A stretch of 8,025 bases of DNA from Methanolinea sp. UBA477 (GCA_002509485.1 DAWO01000064.1:1-8025); one strand, 5' to 3'; counted from the first letter of the stretch, positions 1-5,948 are shown. A program made the numbers and translations. The notes: generated from the letters alone by a model not told the origin.

Positions 1-733
1 ATGTATAGTCTGTGTGGTAACCCTCAAAATTGGCAAATTGTTTATATGTTCCCGATTGAAGGGTTATCGGTCCTGCTGAAGCATTTACTGAATCTGTGTA
101 CCAATCTGTATCTCCTGCATAACAGGAATCGACCCATCTTATCCCACTCCACTTTTTGATCCACGATTCAGCTGTCATGACAGGAAGAACGGTTTCCGGA
201 TCTGTATCAGAACTTGCCCAGAAACTAATTGAATAACCACTTGGCGTGCAGTCATATTCATGGTCTAATACGTAATCATACCGCAAACCGTTCATGATAT
301 TCATCAGGTCATTCACTCCACCTGAATTCTTTGCGGAGATATCTGGGAACACGACAGGTTGCTTCAACTCCACGAATACACTTTTCTTGGGAGAGAGTTC
401 GTATGAGATCTGGTTCTCACCGGAAACCAGTGTTAGGATCACCCGTGGGAGATCGTTTCTTTCCCTATCCTCTTCGAGAATGTATTCAAGTCTTGCACAG
501 AGTGTCTCTTCAGGGTTAATCACTGACTCAGTCCAGAGTTTCATTGCACTGACAGAGCCATCCAAGTATTCGGCGACCAGTTCAAGTGCTGTAAGATCGT
601 CATTCCCTGCAACGACTTCCTTCAGGCTCGTACAGGCGGTGTCCACATCGTATGCACTTACCGTTCCAATGGCAAGAAGGCAGATGAGGAGGACCCCGGC
701 AACACCTGTCAGGCCTCTTTTTACTTTGTTCAT
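1..733 (-). CDS. Secreted protein of unknown family, paralogue A (3' end beyond the window)
   Basis: I do not recognise the family. The minus-strand frame stays open from the ATG at 733 to the window edge, giving 244 residues. GGAGG at 742-746 lies about 9 nt before this ATG. An in-frame ATG 12 codons upstream lacks such a site and would add a charged stretch before the signal peptide. Residues 1-27 form a signal peptide: a basic start, a hydrophobic core and an A-x-A-like end (VSA). The protein is therefore probably exported. The copy at 2757-3533 is nearly identical over residues 1-160, with charge-changing substitutions around 107-125 (EKK to ENQ, LDQ to LKQ). It differs strongly at about 161-182, where this copy has one extra residue, and at about 204-223. 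It matches again at the end. Only about 15 C-terminal residues should be missing, judging from the paralogue. Confidence 0.8.
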   Translation of the reverse strand, partial: MNKVKRGLTGVAGVLLICLLAIGTVSAYDVDTACTSLKEVVAGNDDLTALELVAEYLDGSVSAMKLWTESVINPEETLCARLEYILEEDRERNDLPRVILTLVSGENQISYELSPKKSVFVELKQPVVFPDISAKNSGGVNDLMNIMNGLRYDYVLDHEYDCTPSGYSISFWASSDTDPETVLPVMTAESWIKKWSGIRWVDSCYAGDTDWYTDSVNASAGPITLQSGTYKQFANFEGYHTDYT

Positions 734-786
734 ATTCTGTTCCTCCGTTGTTTTCCGAAACAGAGGCATGAGGAAAAGCTTTTATC

Positions 787-794
787 ATTTTAAA
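787..794 (-). promoter_or_regulatory. TATA box of paralogue A
   Basis: On the minus strand this reads TTTAAAAT, about 53 nt before the ATG at 733. Transcription would start near 760 and give a short leader that includes the GGAGG Shine-Dalgarno at 742-746. The same element occurs at the same place in the second copy, but that conservation is weak evidence because the whole region is duplicated. Confidence 0.5.
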
Positions 795-824
795 GCTGAT
801 TTCATCATGCCTTCGGGTCACAGT

Positions 825-857
825 GGGGTTCATTGGCATATGCATGTGTCGAACCCC
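825..857. repeat. Inverted repeat GGGGTTC/GAACCCC upstream of paralogue A
   Basis: A perfect 7-bp inverted repeat (825-831 and 851-857) has a 19-nt spacer that contains the palindrome GCATATGC (836-843). It sits about 30 bp upstream of the gene-proximal TATA box and is unchanged in the second copy (3625-3657). It could be an operator, or a hairpin in an upstream transcript. There is no following T-run that would make it an obvious terminator. Confidence 0.5.
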
Positions 858-1175
858 CCTGCGCCACTTCTGTATTTTCATCAGAGATTAATTACTTTCT
901 GGAGACCCAAATACAAAATTAAATGAATTAACCTCACGGTTCGATGAATCTTCATCATTGCGATGAATCAGGTGCTTGGTAATCATTGATTGCTATCACG
1001 AAGAAGGAATAGCATATACTGAAACTTGATTTCTCATGCCGCAGGTAATCTTTTTGAGTAGTAATTTTATCGATGATAATGCGCCGCTTCTCAACATGGA
1101 CAAATCCAGGCCTAATGCTCGCGATTTTAACCTGCCATCCCGCCTCCCTCCAGCGGCTCTCTTAAACAGTTCTGA
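858..1175 (-). other. Conserved non-coding region, candidate long leader or small RNA (left copy)
   Basis: No convincing gene is seen here. A frame on the minus strand stays open for about 60 codons in both copies (here roughly 955-1150). Most differences between copies would change an amino acid, and the left copy has no usable start codon, so protein coding is unlikely. A TATA-like element at 1195-1203 would place a transcription start near 1170, at the edge of the conserved block. Possible pairing includes GCCGCT/AGCGGC (1083-1088 with 1152-1157). On the plus strand CGATGAA occurs at 942-948 and 961-967. An RNA is inference only. Confidence 0.25.
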
Positions 1176-1194
1176 ATCCAACTAAAATTCGTCA

Positions 1195-1203
1195 TTTTTA
1201 TAC
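1195..1203 (-). promoter_or_regulatory. Distal TATA-like element, left copy
   Basis: The minus strand reads GTATAAAAA. It lies about 34 nt outside the conserved repeat and directs towards it. The same nine bases occur at the equivalent site next to the right copy (3992-4000), although the DNA between this element and the repeat is poorly conserved. This spacing suits an archaeal promoter whose transcript begins at the repeat boundary. Confidence 0.35.
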
Positions 1204-1210
1204 GTTTTTA

Positions 1211-1233
1211 CTGAAGACGGCCGCCCTCTTCAG
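1211..1233. repeat. Inverted repeat CTGAAGA/TCTTCAG, possible terminator or operator
   Basis: A perfect 7-bp inverted repeat with a 9-nt GC-rich spacer lies 39 bp past the stop of the 434-residue protein gene. It also lies 7 bp upstream of the distal TATA-like element. As a terminator it lacks a T-run on the minus strand. The right copy also has an inverted repeat directly upstream of its distal TATA (4001-4026), though of different sequence. Confidence 0.35.
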
Positions 1234-1271
1234 GTGTAAGAAGTGCCGGTCCTGGAAAAATGAGTAGAGGA

Positions 1272-2576
1272 TTAACCCCTTGTTATCGCCTGCGAGATGA
1301 TATCCGATCTCGTAGATGAGCTCTGCACTGCCTGGGCGATAGATTCAGCCGTCGATGCTGAAGTTTTCCCGGCAGTAAACTGTGAGACACGCTCCTCCCA
1401 GTCCAGTCGATCGGTCGTCACACCCGCCGGTTTGGTGGAAGTTTCACTCTCCGGCACCTCTATCCCGGACAACTCGGTGATTGCAGCGGAGCTCGCAGTC
1501 CCGGTTCTGGACAGGAGCATTTCCTGCAGGATAGTGTTGGTGCCCGAAGATGACCGGGACGCTGCATCCATTCTTCCCGAAAGCTGGCTCTTTATATCAG
1601 TGTTGGTGACCGGGACGGGAGACGACGAAGCCGATCCGCTGATCGCCCCGATCTTTTCCAGGACGAAGAGCAGGTCGTCGAGCTGGTCTTCACTTGCCGT
1701 ATCGCAGGTCCATTGCCCGTCCGATTTCGTGAGCGTCCATTCCATCATCACCTTCGAGGGCGTCATGCCGACCATCGTAATCGTGTCGCCCGACTTCCCG
1801 TACCCGAGGCGAGTGTTGGCAATGTTTGCGTCGAGACCGAGCCGGGAGAGGGCTGATCTTATTTCAGAGGTCCAGTCCCAGTCACCCATGTGGTTGGGAT
1901 CAACACAGATGGCATCCGGGCAGGGGACGATCAACTCGTAATACTCTTCAATCGTCATCAACCTGTCAGAGTAAGAGGCATAGATCTGATCCTGTTTACC
2001 CAGGTCTATCTTTGCAAGTGGCAGGGTGTTCTTCGGGATGCCTGCGTAGGACTGCGCAGGGAAGGGTGCGCCAGGAGGTGCCGGAGGGAGCTGGTGCGTG
2101 TAATCTTCCCAGCCTTTCCAGACGAGCCACTGGTAGGGGGGGAGGTCTCCGTTGTAGACGTATCCCTCAGGGCTCGTCCACATGTGGTGCCCGGGATCAT
2201 AGAGCCACGTCCCGGAGTTGCCGTGCATGGTTTTTATTCCGTCTTTAAAAAGTGGTTCTGCGGATTCCTTGAAATATTCATACATTTCCGGCGGCATGGT
2301 TGCAAGATCTTCGGGACTGACTTTCTCCATGTAATCGATAAGCTGGATATTCCAGCCCGTGAGGTAATGGAGGCAATAATAATACTCATCGATTGCTGTT
2401 TCTTGGTCGTTGGTGTACCGTATCCATTCGTAAGAGGGGCCGATCCTGGAGTCGGGACCGGGAGTCCAACGAATACTTTCTCTCTGCACATCAGCGGAAG
2501 CAGTTCCTGTTAGTAGGGTTACAGAGACCATTAAAAATACCAAGAGAGGACACATTTGGGATGTAACTCTGTTCAT
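1272..2576 (-). CDS. Secreted protein of unknown family, 434 residues
   Basis: I do not recognise this protein. Residues 1-28 are a signal peptide with a hydrophobic core ending in A-S-A. There is no lipobox cysteine after it and no C-terminal membrane segment, so the mature protein is probably released or loosely surface-bound. Residues 29-160 are rich in Trp and Tyr (for example EYYYC near 64-68 and several WTS/WLV motifs). A proline-rich linker (LPPAPPGAPFP) follows at 163-173. Then comes a region with cysteines at 219, 224 and 291, which with C68 make four in the mature chain. From about 312 to the end the chain is low-complexity, rich in Ser, Thr and Ala. An AAGGACG motif precedes the ATG by about 9 nt and supports this start. 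The gene lies between the two paralogues on the same strand, with 180 bp separating it from the upstream one. Confidence 0.85.
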   Translation of the reverse strand: MNRVTSQMCPLLVFLMVSVTLLTGTASADVQRESIRWTPGPDSRIGPSYEWIRYTNDQETAIDEYYYCLHYLTGWNIQLIDYMEKVSPEDLATMPPEMYEYFKESAEPLFKDGIKTMHGNSGTWLYDPGHHMWTSPEGYVYNGDLPPYQWLVWKGWEDYTHQLPPAPPGAPFPAQSYAGIPKNTLPLAKIDLGKQDQIYASYSDRLMTIEEYYELIVPCPDAICVDPNHMGDWDWTSEIRSALSRLGLDANIANTRLGYGKSGDTITMVGMTPSKVMMEWTLTKSDGQWTCDTASEDQLDDLLFVLEKIGAISGSASSSPVPVTNTDIKSQLSGRMDAASRSSSGTNTILQEMLLSRTGTASSAAITELSGIEVPESETSTKPAGVTTDRLDWEERVSQFTAGKTSASTAESIAQAVQSSSTRSDIISQAITRG

Positions 2577-2653
2577 AGTATCACGTCCTTCACATCAAGG
2601 TTATAGGGATTTATTTCAACCCATAACTTATATTTATTGATAGTAAAATTATA

Positions 2654-2664
2654 ATATATAAATA
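2654..2664 (-). promoter_or_regulatory. TATA box region of the 434-residue protein gene
   Basis: The minus strand reads TATTTATATAT within a very AT-rich stretch about 80 nt before the ATG at 2576. A second candidate, AATAAATATAAG, lies at 2628-2639. Either could serve, so the exact start site cannot be decided by eye. Confidence 0.45.
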
Positions 2665-2694
2665 ATTTTTTACCCGGATGATAGATTCGTCTCC

Positions 2695-2734
2695 AAAAAA
2701 TGTGATGAAGAATCGCATTGATTTCTGCGATTCT
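2695..2734 (-). terminator. Stem-loop with T-run after paralogue B
   Basis: A 9-bp perfect inverted repeat (2709-2717 and 2726-2734, core GAATCGCA/TGCGATTC, 8-nt loop) lies 22 bp past the stop of the upstream minus-strand gene. On the minus strand it is followed 8 nt later by six T residues (2695-2700). Archaeal termination usually depends on the T-run. This position, between the stop of one gene and the promoter of the next, makes termination plausible. Confidence 0.5.
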
Positions 2735-2756
2735 ACTTCGACTCATTTTTTTATTG

Positions 2757-3533
2757 TTATGATATAACGAATGAGTTGGCTTCATCATGATATTCCTCAT
2801 ACCATGTATAGTCTGTGTGGTAACCCTCAAAATTGGCGAATTGCTTATAGGTGCCAGATTGAAGTGTTACAGGGCCGCCTGCGGCATATACATTCTTTGT
2901 ATTCCACTTTGTATCGCCGCTATAGCACGAGTCAACCCACCTAATCCCGCTCCACTTTTTAACCCATGATTCTGCCGTCATAACGGGAAGCGTTGTCTCT
3001 GGATTAGTGGTCGATTGTGCATAAAACGTGAACGGATTACTCTCTGAATTGTCATATTCATGGTCTAATACGTAATCATACCTCAAACCGTTCATGATAT
3101 TCATCAGGTCATTCACTCCACCTGAATTCTTTGCGGAGATATTCGGGAACACGACAGGTTGGTCCAACTCCACGAACACATTCTTATCAGGAGAGAGTTC
3201 GTACGAGACCTTTTTTTCACCGGATACCAGTGTTAGGATCAACCGTGGAAGATCGTTTCTTTCCCTATCCTCTTCGAGAATGTATTCAAGTCTTGCACAG
3301 AGTGTCTCTTCAGGGTTAATCACTGACTCAGTCCAGAGTTTCATTACACTGACAGAGCCATCCGAATATTCGGCGACCAGTTCAAGTGCTGTAAGATCGT
3401 CACTCCCTGCAACGACTTCCTTCAGGCTCGTACAGGCAGTGTCCACATCATATGCACTTACCGTTCCAATGGCAAGAAGGCAGATGAGGAGGACCCCTGC
3501 AACACCTGTCAGGCCCCTTTTTCCTTTGTTCAT
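2757..3533 (-). CDS. Secreted protein of unknown family, paralogue B (complete, 258 residues)
   Basis: This is the full-length paralogue of the gene at the left edge. The start at 3533 is preceded by GGAGG (3542-3546). A longer frame begins at an ATG at 3569 but lacks a site and would bury the signal peptide. Residues 1-27 are a signal peptide (hydrophobic core about 10-24, cleavage after VSA). The mature chain is about 231 residues, acidic, with three cysteines (34, 79 and 203) and many Trp and Tyr in the last third (for example WVKKWSGIRW near 190-199). No membrane segment or known motif is visible. Compared with the other copy, residues 1-160 are nearly the same, 161-182 and 204-223 differ greatly, and 183-203 and 224-243 are conserved. 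The alternation of constant and variable segments suggests surface-exposed loops. The function is unknown. Confidence 0.85.
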   Translation of the reverse strand: MNKGKRGLTGVAGVLLICLLAIGTVSAYDVDTACTSLKEVVAGSDDLTALELVAEYSDGSVSVMKLWTESVINPEETLCARLEYILEEDRERNDLPRLILTLVSGEKKVSYELSPDKNVFVELDQPVVFPNISAKNSGGVNDLMNIMNGLRYDYVLDHEYDNSESNPFTFYAQSTTNPETTLPVMTAESWVKKWSGIRWVDSCYSGDTKWNTKNVYAAGGPVTLQSGTYKQFANFEGYHTDYTWYEEYHDEANSFVIS

Positions 3534-3586
3534 ATTCTGTTCCTCCGTTGTTTTCCGAAACAGAGGCATGAGGAAAAGCTTTTATC

Positions 3587-3594
3587 ATTTTAAA
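3587..3594 (-). promoter_or_regulatory. TATA box of paralogue B
   Basis: The minus strand reads TTTAAAAT about 53 nt upstream of the ATG at 3533, exactly as in the left copy. It would give a leader of roughly 25-30 nt including GGAGG at 3542-3546. Confidence 0.5.
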
Positions 3595-3624
3595 GCTGAT
3601 TTCATCATGCCTTCGGGCCACAGT

Positions 3625-3657
3625 GGGGTTCATTGGCATATGCATGTGTCGAACCCC
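3625..3657. repeat. Inverted repeat GGGGTTC/GAACCCC upstream of paralogue B
   Basis: This is the same 7-bp inverted repeat and spacer palindrome as at 825-857, without a change. It is about 30 bp upstream of the gene-proximal TATA box, so it is an operator candidate. Confidence 0.5.
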
Positions 3658-3972
3658 CCTGCGCCACTTCTGTATTCTCATAAGAGATTAATTACTTTCT
3701 GGAGACCCAAATACAAAATTAAATGAATTAACCTCAAGGTTCGATGAATCTTCATCATTGCGATGAACCAGATGCTTGGTTATCATTGATCGCTATCACG
3801 AAGAAGGAATAGCATATACTGAAACTTGATTTCTCATGCCGCAGGTTATCCTTTAGAGTAGTAATTTTATCGATGATAATGCGCCGCTTCTCAACCTGGA
3901 CAAATCCAGGCCTAATGCTCGCGATTTTAACCGGCCATCCCGCCTCCCTCCAGCGGCTCTTTAACACTGGGC
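3658..3972 (-). other. Conserved non-coding region, candidate long leader or small RNA (right copy)
   Basis: This is the counterpart of 858-1175. A minus-strand frame of 73 codons (3755-3976) starts at an ATG outside the repeat. It shows mainly non-synonymous differences from the left copy, so I do not call it a gene. A 6-bp hairpin, CCTGGA-CAAA-TCCAGG, lies at 3895-3910. In the left copy one base change breaks one pair without compensation, so conserved RNA structure is not demonstrated there. Confidence 0.25.
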
Positions 3973-3991
3973 TCAAATCTCTCCCAGAATC

Positions 3992-4000
3992 TTTTTATAC
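3992..4000 (-). promoter_or_regulatory. Distal TATA-like element, right copy
   Basis: The minus strand reads GTATAAAAA, identical to 1195-1203 and about 31 nt outside the conserved block. The intervening DNA is poorly conserved between the copies, so shared retention of this element is suggestive. Confidence 0.35.
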
Positions 4001-4026
4001 ATCCTGTCTGGAGACGACGACAGGAT
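4001..4026. repeat. Inverted repeat ATCCTGTC/GACAGGAT next to the distal TATA
   Basis: A perfect 8-bp inverted repeat with a 10-nt spacer directly abuts the distal TATA-like element on its upstream side. No gene ends here on the minus strand, so it is not needed as a terminator. An operator is the simplest reading. The rest of 4027-4184 is AT-rich with no gene seen. Confidence 0.4.
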
Positions 4027-4184
4027 TTCCAGAATAAAATTTTCAGGATGAGCAATCAGCATGGAGAGAGATATATCGGAATATCATCCCAAAAATAGAA
4101 TAAGAGGATTCACTCTTTCAAAATGGGGTCTTTTCACTGGCGAAAATTCATAATAGACGATTTTTAAAAATTTTCATTATTAAA

Positions 4185-4213
4185 ATCTATCAATTTTATA
4201 CATGTTGATAGAT
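4185..4213. promoter_or_regulatory. Promoter of the Fic gene with TATA inside a palindromic operator
   Basis: A 9-bp perfect inverted repeat, ATCTATCAA (4185-4193) and TTGATAGAT (4205-4213), brackets TTTTATA at 4194-4200. The TATA element lies about 70 nt before the ATG at 4269. A dimeric regulator bound here would block the TATA-binding protein, so repression is a likely inference. No regulator gene for it is visible in the window. Confidence 0.55.
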
Positions 4214-4268
4214 AATACTAATATCACCTGAACCATGTCTCTTTTCATACACATAACCAGGAATCTCC

Positions 4269-5042
4269 ATGAAAATTCCCGCGACTCCACAGTATACAGA
4301 CCAAGACATTCGGAATGCCCTGGATCTTGCCCACGACCGTGTCGTTCTTGACGCAGTATTCAAGAAAAACACACGGTATCTCCATTGGGAAGAGGTCCGC
4401 CGCCGCAAATACCCGGTGGATCCTCTTTATATCTGGGTGCTCATGAAGATCTTTCGCCTGAAAGACGCCCATAACGTATCTTTTGCGGATTGGACATTTT
4501 CTTATTCCCTTGATGATTCCTGCTGGAGAAAACTCCATCTCCTCGACAAAACTGCAGCAGGTAATCTCTCCAGCATTCTTGATGCCGTAGGACAAGAAAG
4601 GGAACGCTATATCATCAGTTCCCTGATGGAGGAGGCGATTGCATCCAGCCAGCTGGAAGGTGCAGCCACCACCCGCCGGGTTGCAAAACAGATGCTTCGG
4701 GAACAGCGGAAACCCCGGACCCGCGGGGAACGGATGATTGTGAACAATTATCTCACCATGAAGGAAGTCCGGACCCTGAAAACAGAGGATCTGTCTCCCG
4801 AATTGATCCTGAAGTTACATGCCATGATCACTGCGGGAACTCTTGATGACCCCGACGATGAAGGACGGTTCCGGAATAATGACGATACCTGCGTGGTTGA
4901 CGGATCCGGAACGGTGCTCCACACTCCACCGCCATACAAAGATATTCCTGGTTATATGCGGGAATTGTGCCGTTTTGCAAATGCCAAGCAGAACTTTACA
5001 TTGCTATTTTCATTGATCTTAACAATTGTGCTGCACATGTAA
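4269..5042 (+). pseudogene. Fic-family protein truncated before its catalytic core
   Basis: Fic proteins transfer AMP or related groups to target proteins. The start fits the family (MKIP-TP) and has AGGA at 4259-4262. Residues 1-110 resemble the N-terminal part of archaeal and bacterial Fic proteins. Residues 126-131 (SSQLEG) match the class II inhibitory motif [S/T]xxxE[G/N], followed by the typical R-x-x-G/E-R region and the LSPELILKLHAMI helix. At about 197-222 comes the GRFRNNDD...HTPPP segment normally found before the active site. The catalytic HPFx[D/E]GNGRxxR motif is absent. After RELCRFAN (residue 238) the chain turns into about 19 unrelated hydrophobic residues and stops at 257. 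A full-length member would be roughly 350-380 residues. No later part of the core is visible downstream, so a deletion or replacement near 4985-5000 is likely and enzymatic activity should be lost. Confidence 0.8.
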
Positions 5043-5368
5043 ACCGCACATAACTCTGGAATGCGTTGATGTGGCAGTGAATGAGCGTATATAACTCCTG
5101 TGAAAGGGTGTGACTTGAGATTTGCCAGGTTATTGGGTAGGATTTTCGCCTGTTATAAATACTTGTGATGCCGGGGACTGCCTGCCGGATATGAAGCGGC
5201 CGGTCCGGAATTGAAACCGGTGAGTACCGTTCCGCTCAATGGGGATGGGATATTTGCCCTTGGATTGGTATTTGCGGTCAGGCATCCTGAAACCCTAGCC
5301 GGACCCGAAGATTTTTGACGCACAACTGTGACTCAATCAAACATCGTGCGGCAAAAAAGAATTAATGC
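5043..5368. other. Gap between the Fic remnant and hicB, with possible degraded coding DNA
   Basis: No intact gene is seen. From 5169 to 5318 one plus-strand frame is open for 49 codons with protein-like composition (Gly, Pro, Val, Leu rich, ending PEDF) but has no ATG and is preceded directly by TGA. It may be a fragment of a lost gene. The block 5190-5233 also has imperfect GC-rich complementarity (GCGG...GGT with ACC...CCGC). It contains no remnant of the missing Fic core that I can recognise. Confidence 0.35.
5153..5161 (+). promoter_or_regulatory. TATA box, possibly for hicBA or a short RNA
   Basis: TTATAAATA is a good archaeal TATA match, which would start transcription near 5187. That leaves a leader of about 200 nt before hicB, unusually long, so the element may instead serve a small RNA or a lost gene. 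Another candidate, GTATATAAC, is at 5087-5095. No clear TATA lies nearer to hicB. Confidence 0.4.
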
Positions 5369-5389
5369 ATGGAAACCGATGATACGCAT

Positions 5390-5611
5390 ATGAAAACGAT
5401 CCATGTTCCCGTACTTATCGAGACAGACGAGGATGGGATCTTCATCGTATCCTGCCCCCAGTTTAAAGGCTGCCATACTTACGGGAAAACAATTGACGAA
5501 GCTCTTGAGCACATAAGAGAAGTCATCGCTCTCTGCCTGGAAGACTCGAAGATCGAACAGATCAATACTTTTGTAGGATTTCGCGAGGTCGAAATAATTC
5601 AGGGTGCCTGA
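5390..5611 (+). CDS. hicB: HicB-like antitoxin, short form
   Basis: HicB antitoxins bind and block the HicA RNase in type II toxin-antitoxin systems. The chain has the partial RNase H-like HicB fold: an opening strand KTIHVPVLIETDEDGIF, then SCPQFKGCHTYGKTIDEAL, which is the family's P-x-x-G-x-x-x-x-G-x-T-x-E-E/A-A pattern, then a helix. I chose the ATG at 5390 because family members usually begin MKxIxVPVxIE. An in-frame ATG at 5369 would add seven residues, and neither start has a strong Shine-Dalgarno. The chosen form is 73 residues. It ends after the first domain and has no C-terminal ribbon-helix-helix or helix-turn-helix domain, so self-repression by direct DNA binding is uncertain. Its TGA overlaps the hicA ATG by one base, indicating coupled translation. 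Confidence 0.88.
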   Translation: MKTIHVPVLIETDEDGIFIVSCPQFKGCHTYGKTIDEALEHIREVIALCLEDSKIEQINTFVGFREVEIIQGA

Positions 5612-5850
5612 TGCTCCCGGTCATCAAAGGGAAAGAACTCATCGCATTTCTAAAAACCCTTGGTTTTTCAGTCATCCGGCAGAGAGGATCGCATGTCCGG
5701 ATGAAATCAGAAGATGGGAGGTATACCACAGTTCCACTTCACAGTAGTGATGACATTCCCAAAGGGCTTCTTCGAAAGATCATCAGGGAAGACCTCGAAA
5801 TGACACTCAAAGAATTTGCAGAGGCATATGAGCAATATACCTGTAAATAA
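5611..5850 (+). CDS. hicA: HicA-like mRNA interferase toxin
   Basis: HicA is a small double-stranded-RNA-binding-fold RNase that cleaves mRNA and is held inactive by HicB. All family landmarks are present in 79 residues: GKELIAFLKTLGF at about 7-19, the QRGSH segment with the catalytic histidine at residue 28, VRM, TTVPLHSSDDIPKG at about 39-52, and LLRKIIREDLEMTLKEF near the end. The length is normal for HicA and no key residue is missing, so an active toxin is likely. It follows hicB in the antitoxin-first order with TGATG overlap. GGTG at 5603-5606 may serve as a weak Shine-Dalgarno. No convincing terminator follows: 5851-5948 holds only a short AGGGC/GCCCT pairing without a T-run. Confidence 0.92.
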   Translation: MLPVIKGKELIAFLKTLGFSVIRQRGSHVRMKSEDGRYTTVPLHSSDDIPKGLLRKIIREDLEMTLKEFAEAYEQYTCK

Positions 5851-5948
5851 AACATGCCGGAAGGGCAGGAAATCCATGCCGGAGCCCTCGTATTCTGCAT
5901 AAGATCTATTGTATTTATTGCAGGGGAAGTATTTCGCAGGTTAATGTT

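Larger units (their letters stand above)
1..1160. repeat. Long direct repeat, left copy
   Basis: This copy matches 2804-3960 in the same orientation. The offset is 2800 nt over most of its length and 2803 at the left end, because of one 3-nt indel. Hand counts of mismatches give about 13 in 427 nt (734-1160, non-coding), about 28 in 482 nt (252-733, 5' part of the gene), and many more in 1-251. Similarity stops just after the shared AGCGGCTCT at 1152-1160. No terminal inverted repeats or transposase are visible, so this looks like a gene duplication rather than a mobile element. The true left end is outside the window. Confidence 0.93.
2804..3960. repeat. Long direct repeat, right copy
   Basis: This is the second copy of the repeat at 1-1160. 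It spans the 3' end of paralogue B, the whole gene and 427 bp upstream of it. The two copies enclose the 434-residue protein gene. Recombination between them would delete or duplicate that gene together with one paralogue. Confidence 0.93.

Noticed and set aside
600..881. 93-codon minus-strand frame, with a counterpart at 3448-3681
   Set aside because: It overlaps the start, TATA box and inverted repeat of the paralogue genes in another frame. Its conservation is explained by the repeat.
294..926. 210-codon plus-strand frame, repeated at 3094-3726
   Set aside because: It is antisense to the secreted-protein paralogues and runs through their promoter. It looks conserved only because the DNA is duplicated, and it has no Shine-Dalgarno or domain.
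1297..1941. 214-codon plus-strand frame, plus others at 1826-2248 and 1890-2513
   Set aside because: They are antisense to the 434-residue gene, which has a signal peptide, start site and coherent composition. These frames are shadows.
2573..2830. 85-codon minus-strand frame between the 434-residue gene and paralogue B
   Set aside because: It overlaps the 3' end of paralogue B, the terminator-like hairpin and the AT-rich promoter region, and the peptide shows no domain.
1..3960. Insertion sequence or composite transposon suggested by the long direct repeats
   Set aside because: No transposase, terminal inverted repeats or target duplications are visible at the repeat ends. The repeat contains a secreted-protein gene and its promoter.
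3755..3976. 73-codon minus-strand frame in the conserved upstream block
   Set aside because: Differences from the left copy are mainly non-synonymous, and the left copy has a stop and no start at the equivalent place. Treated as non-coding.
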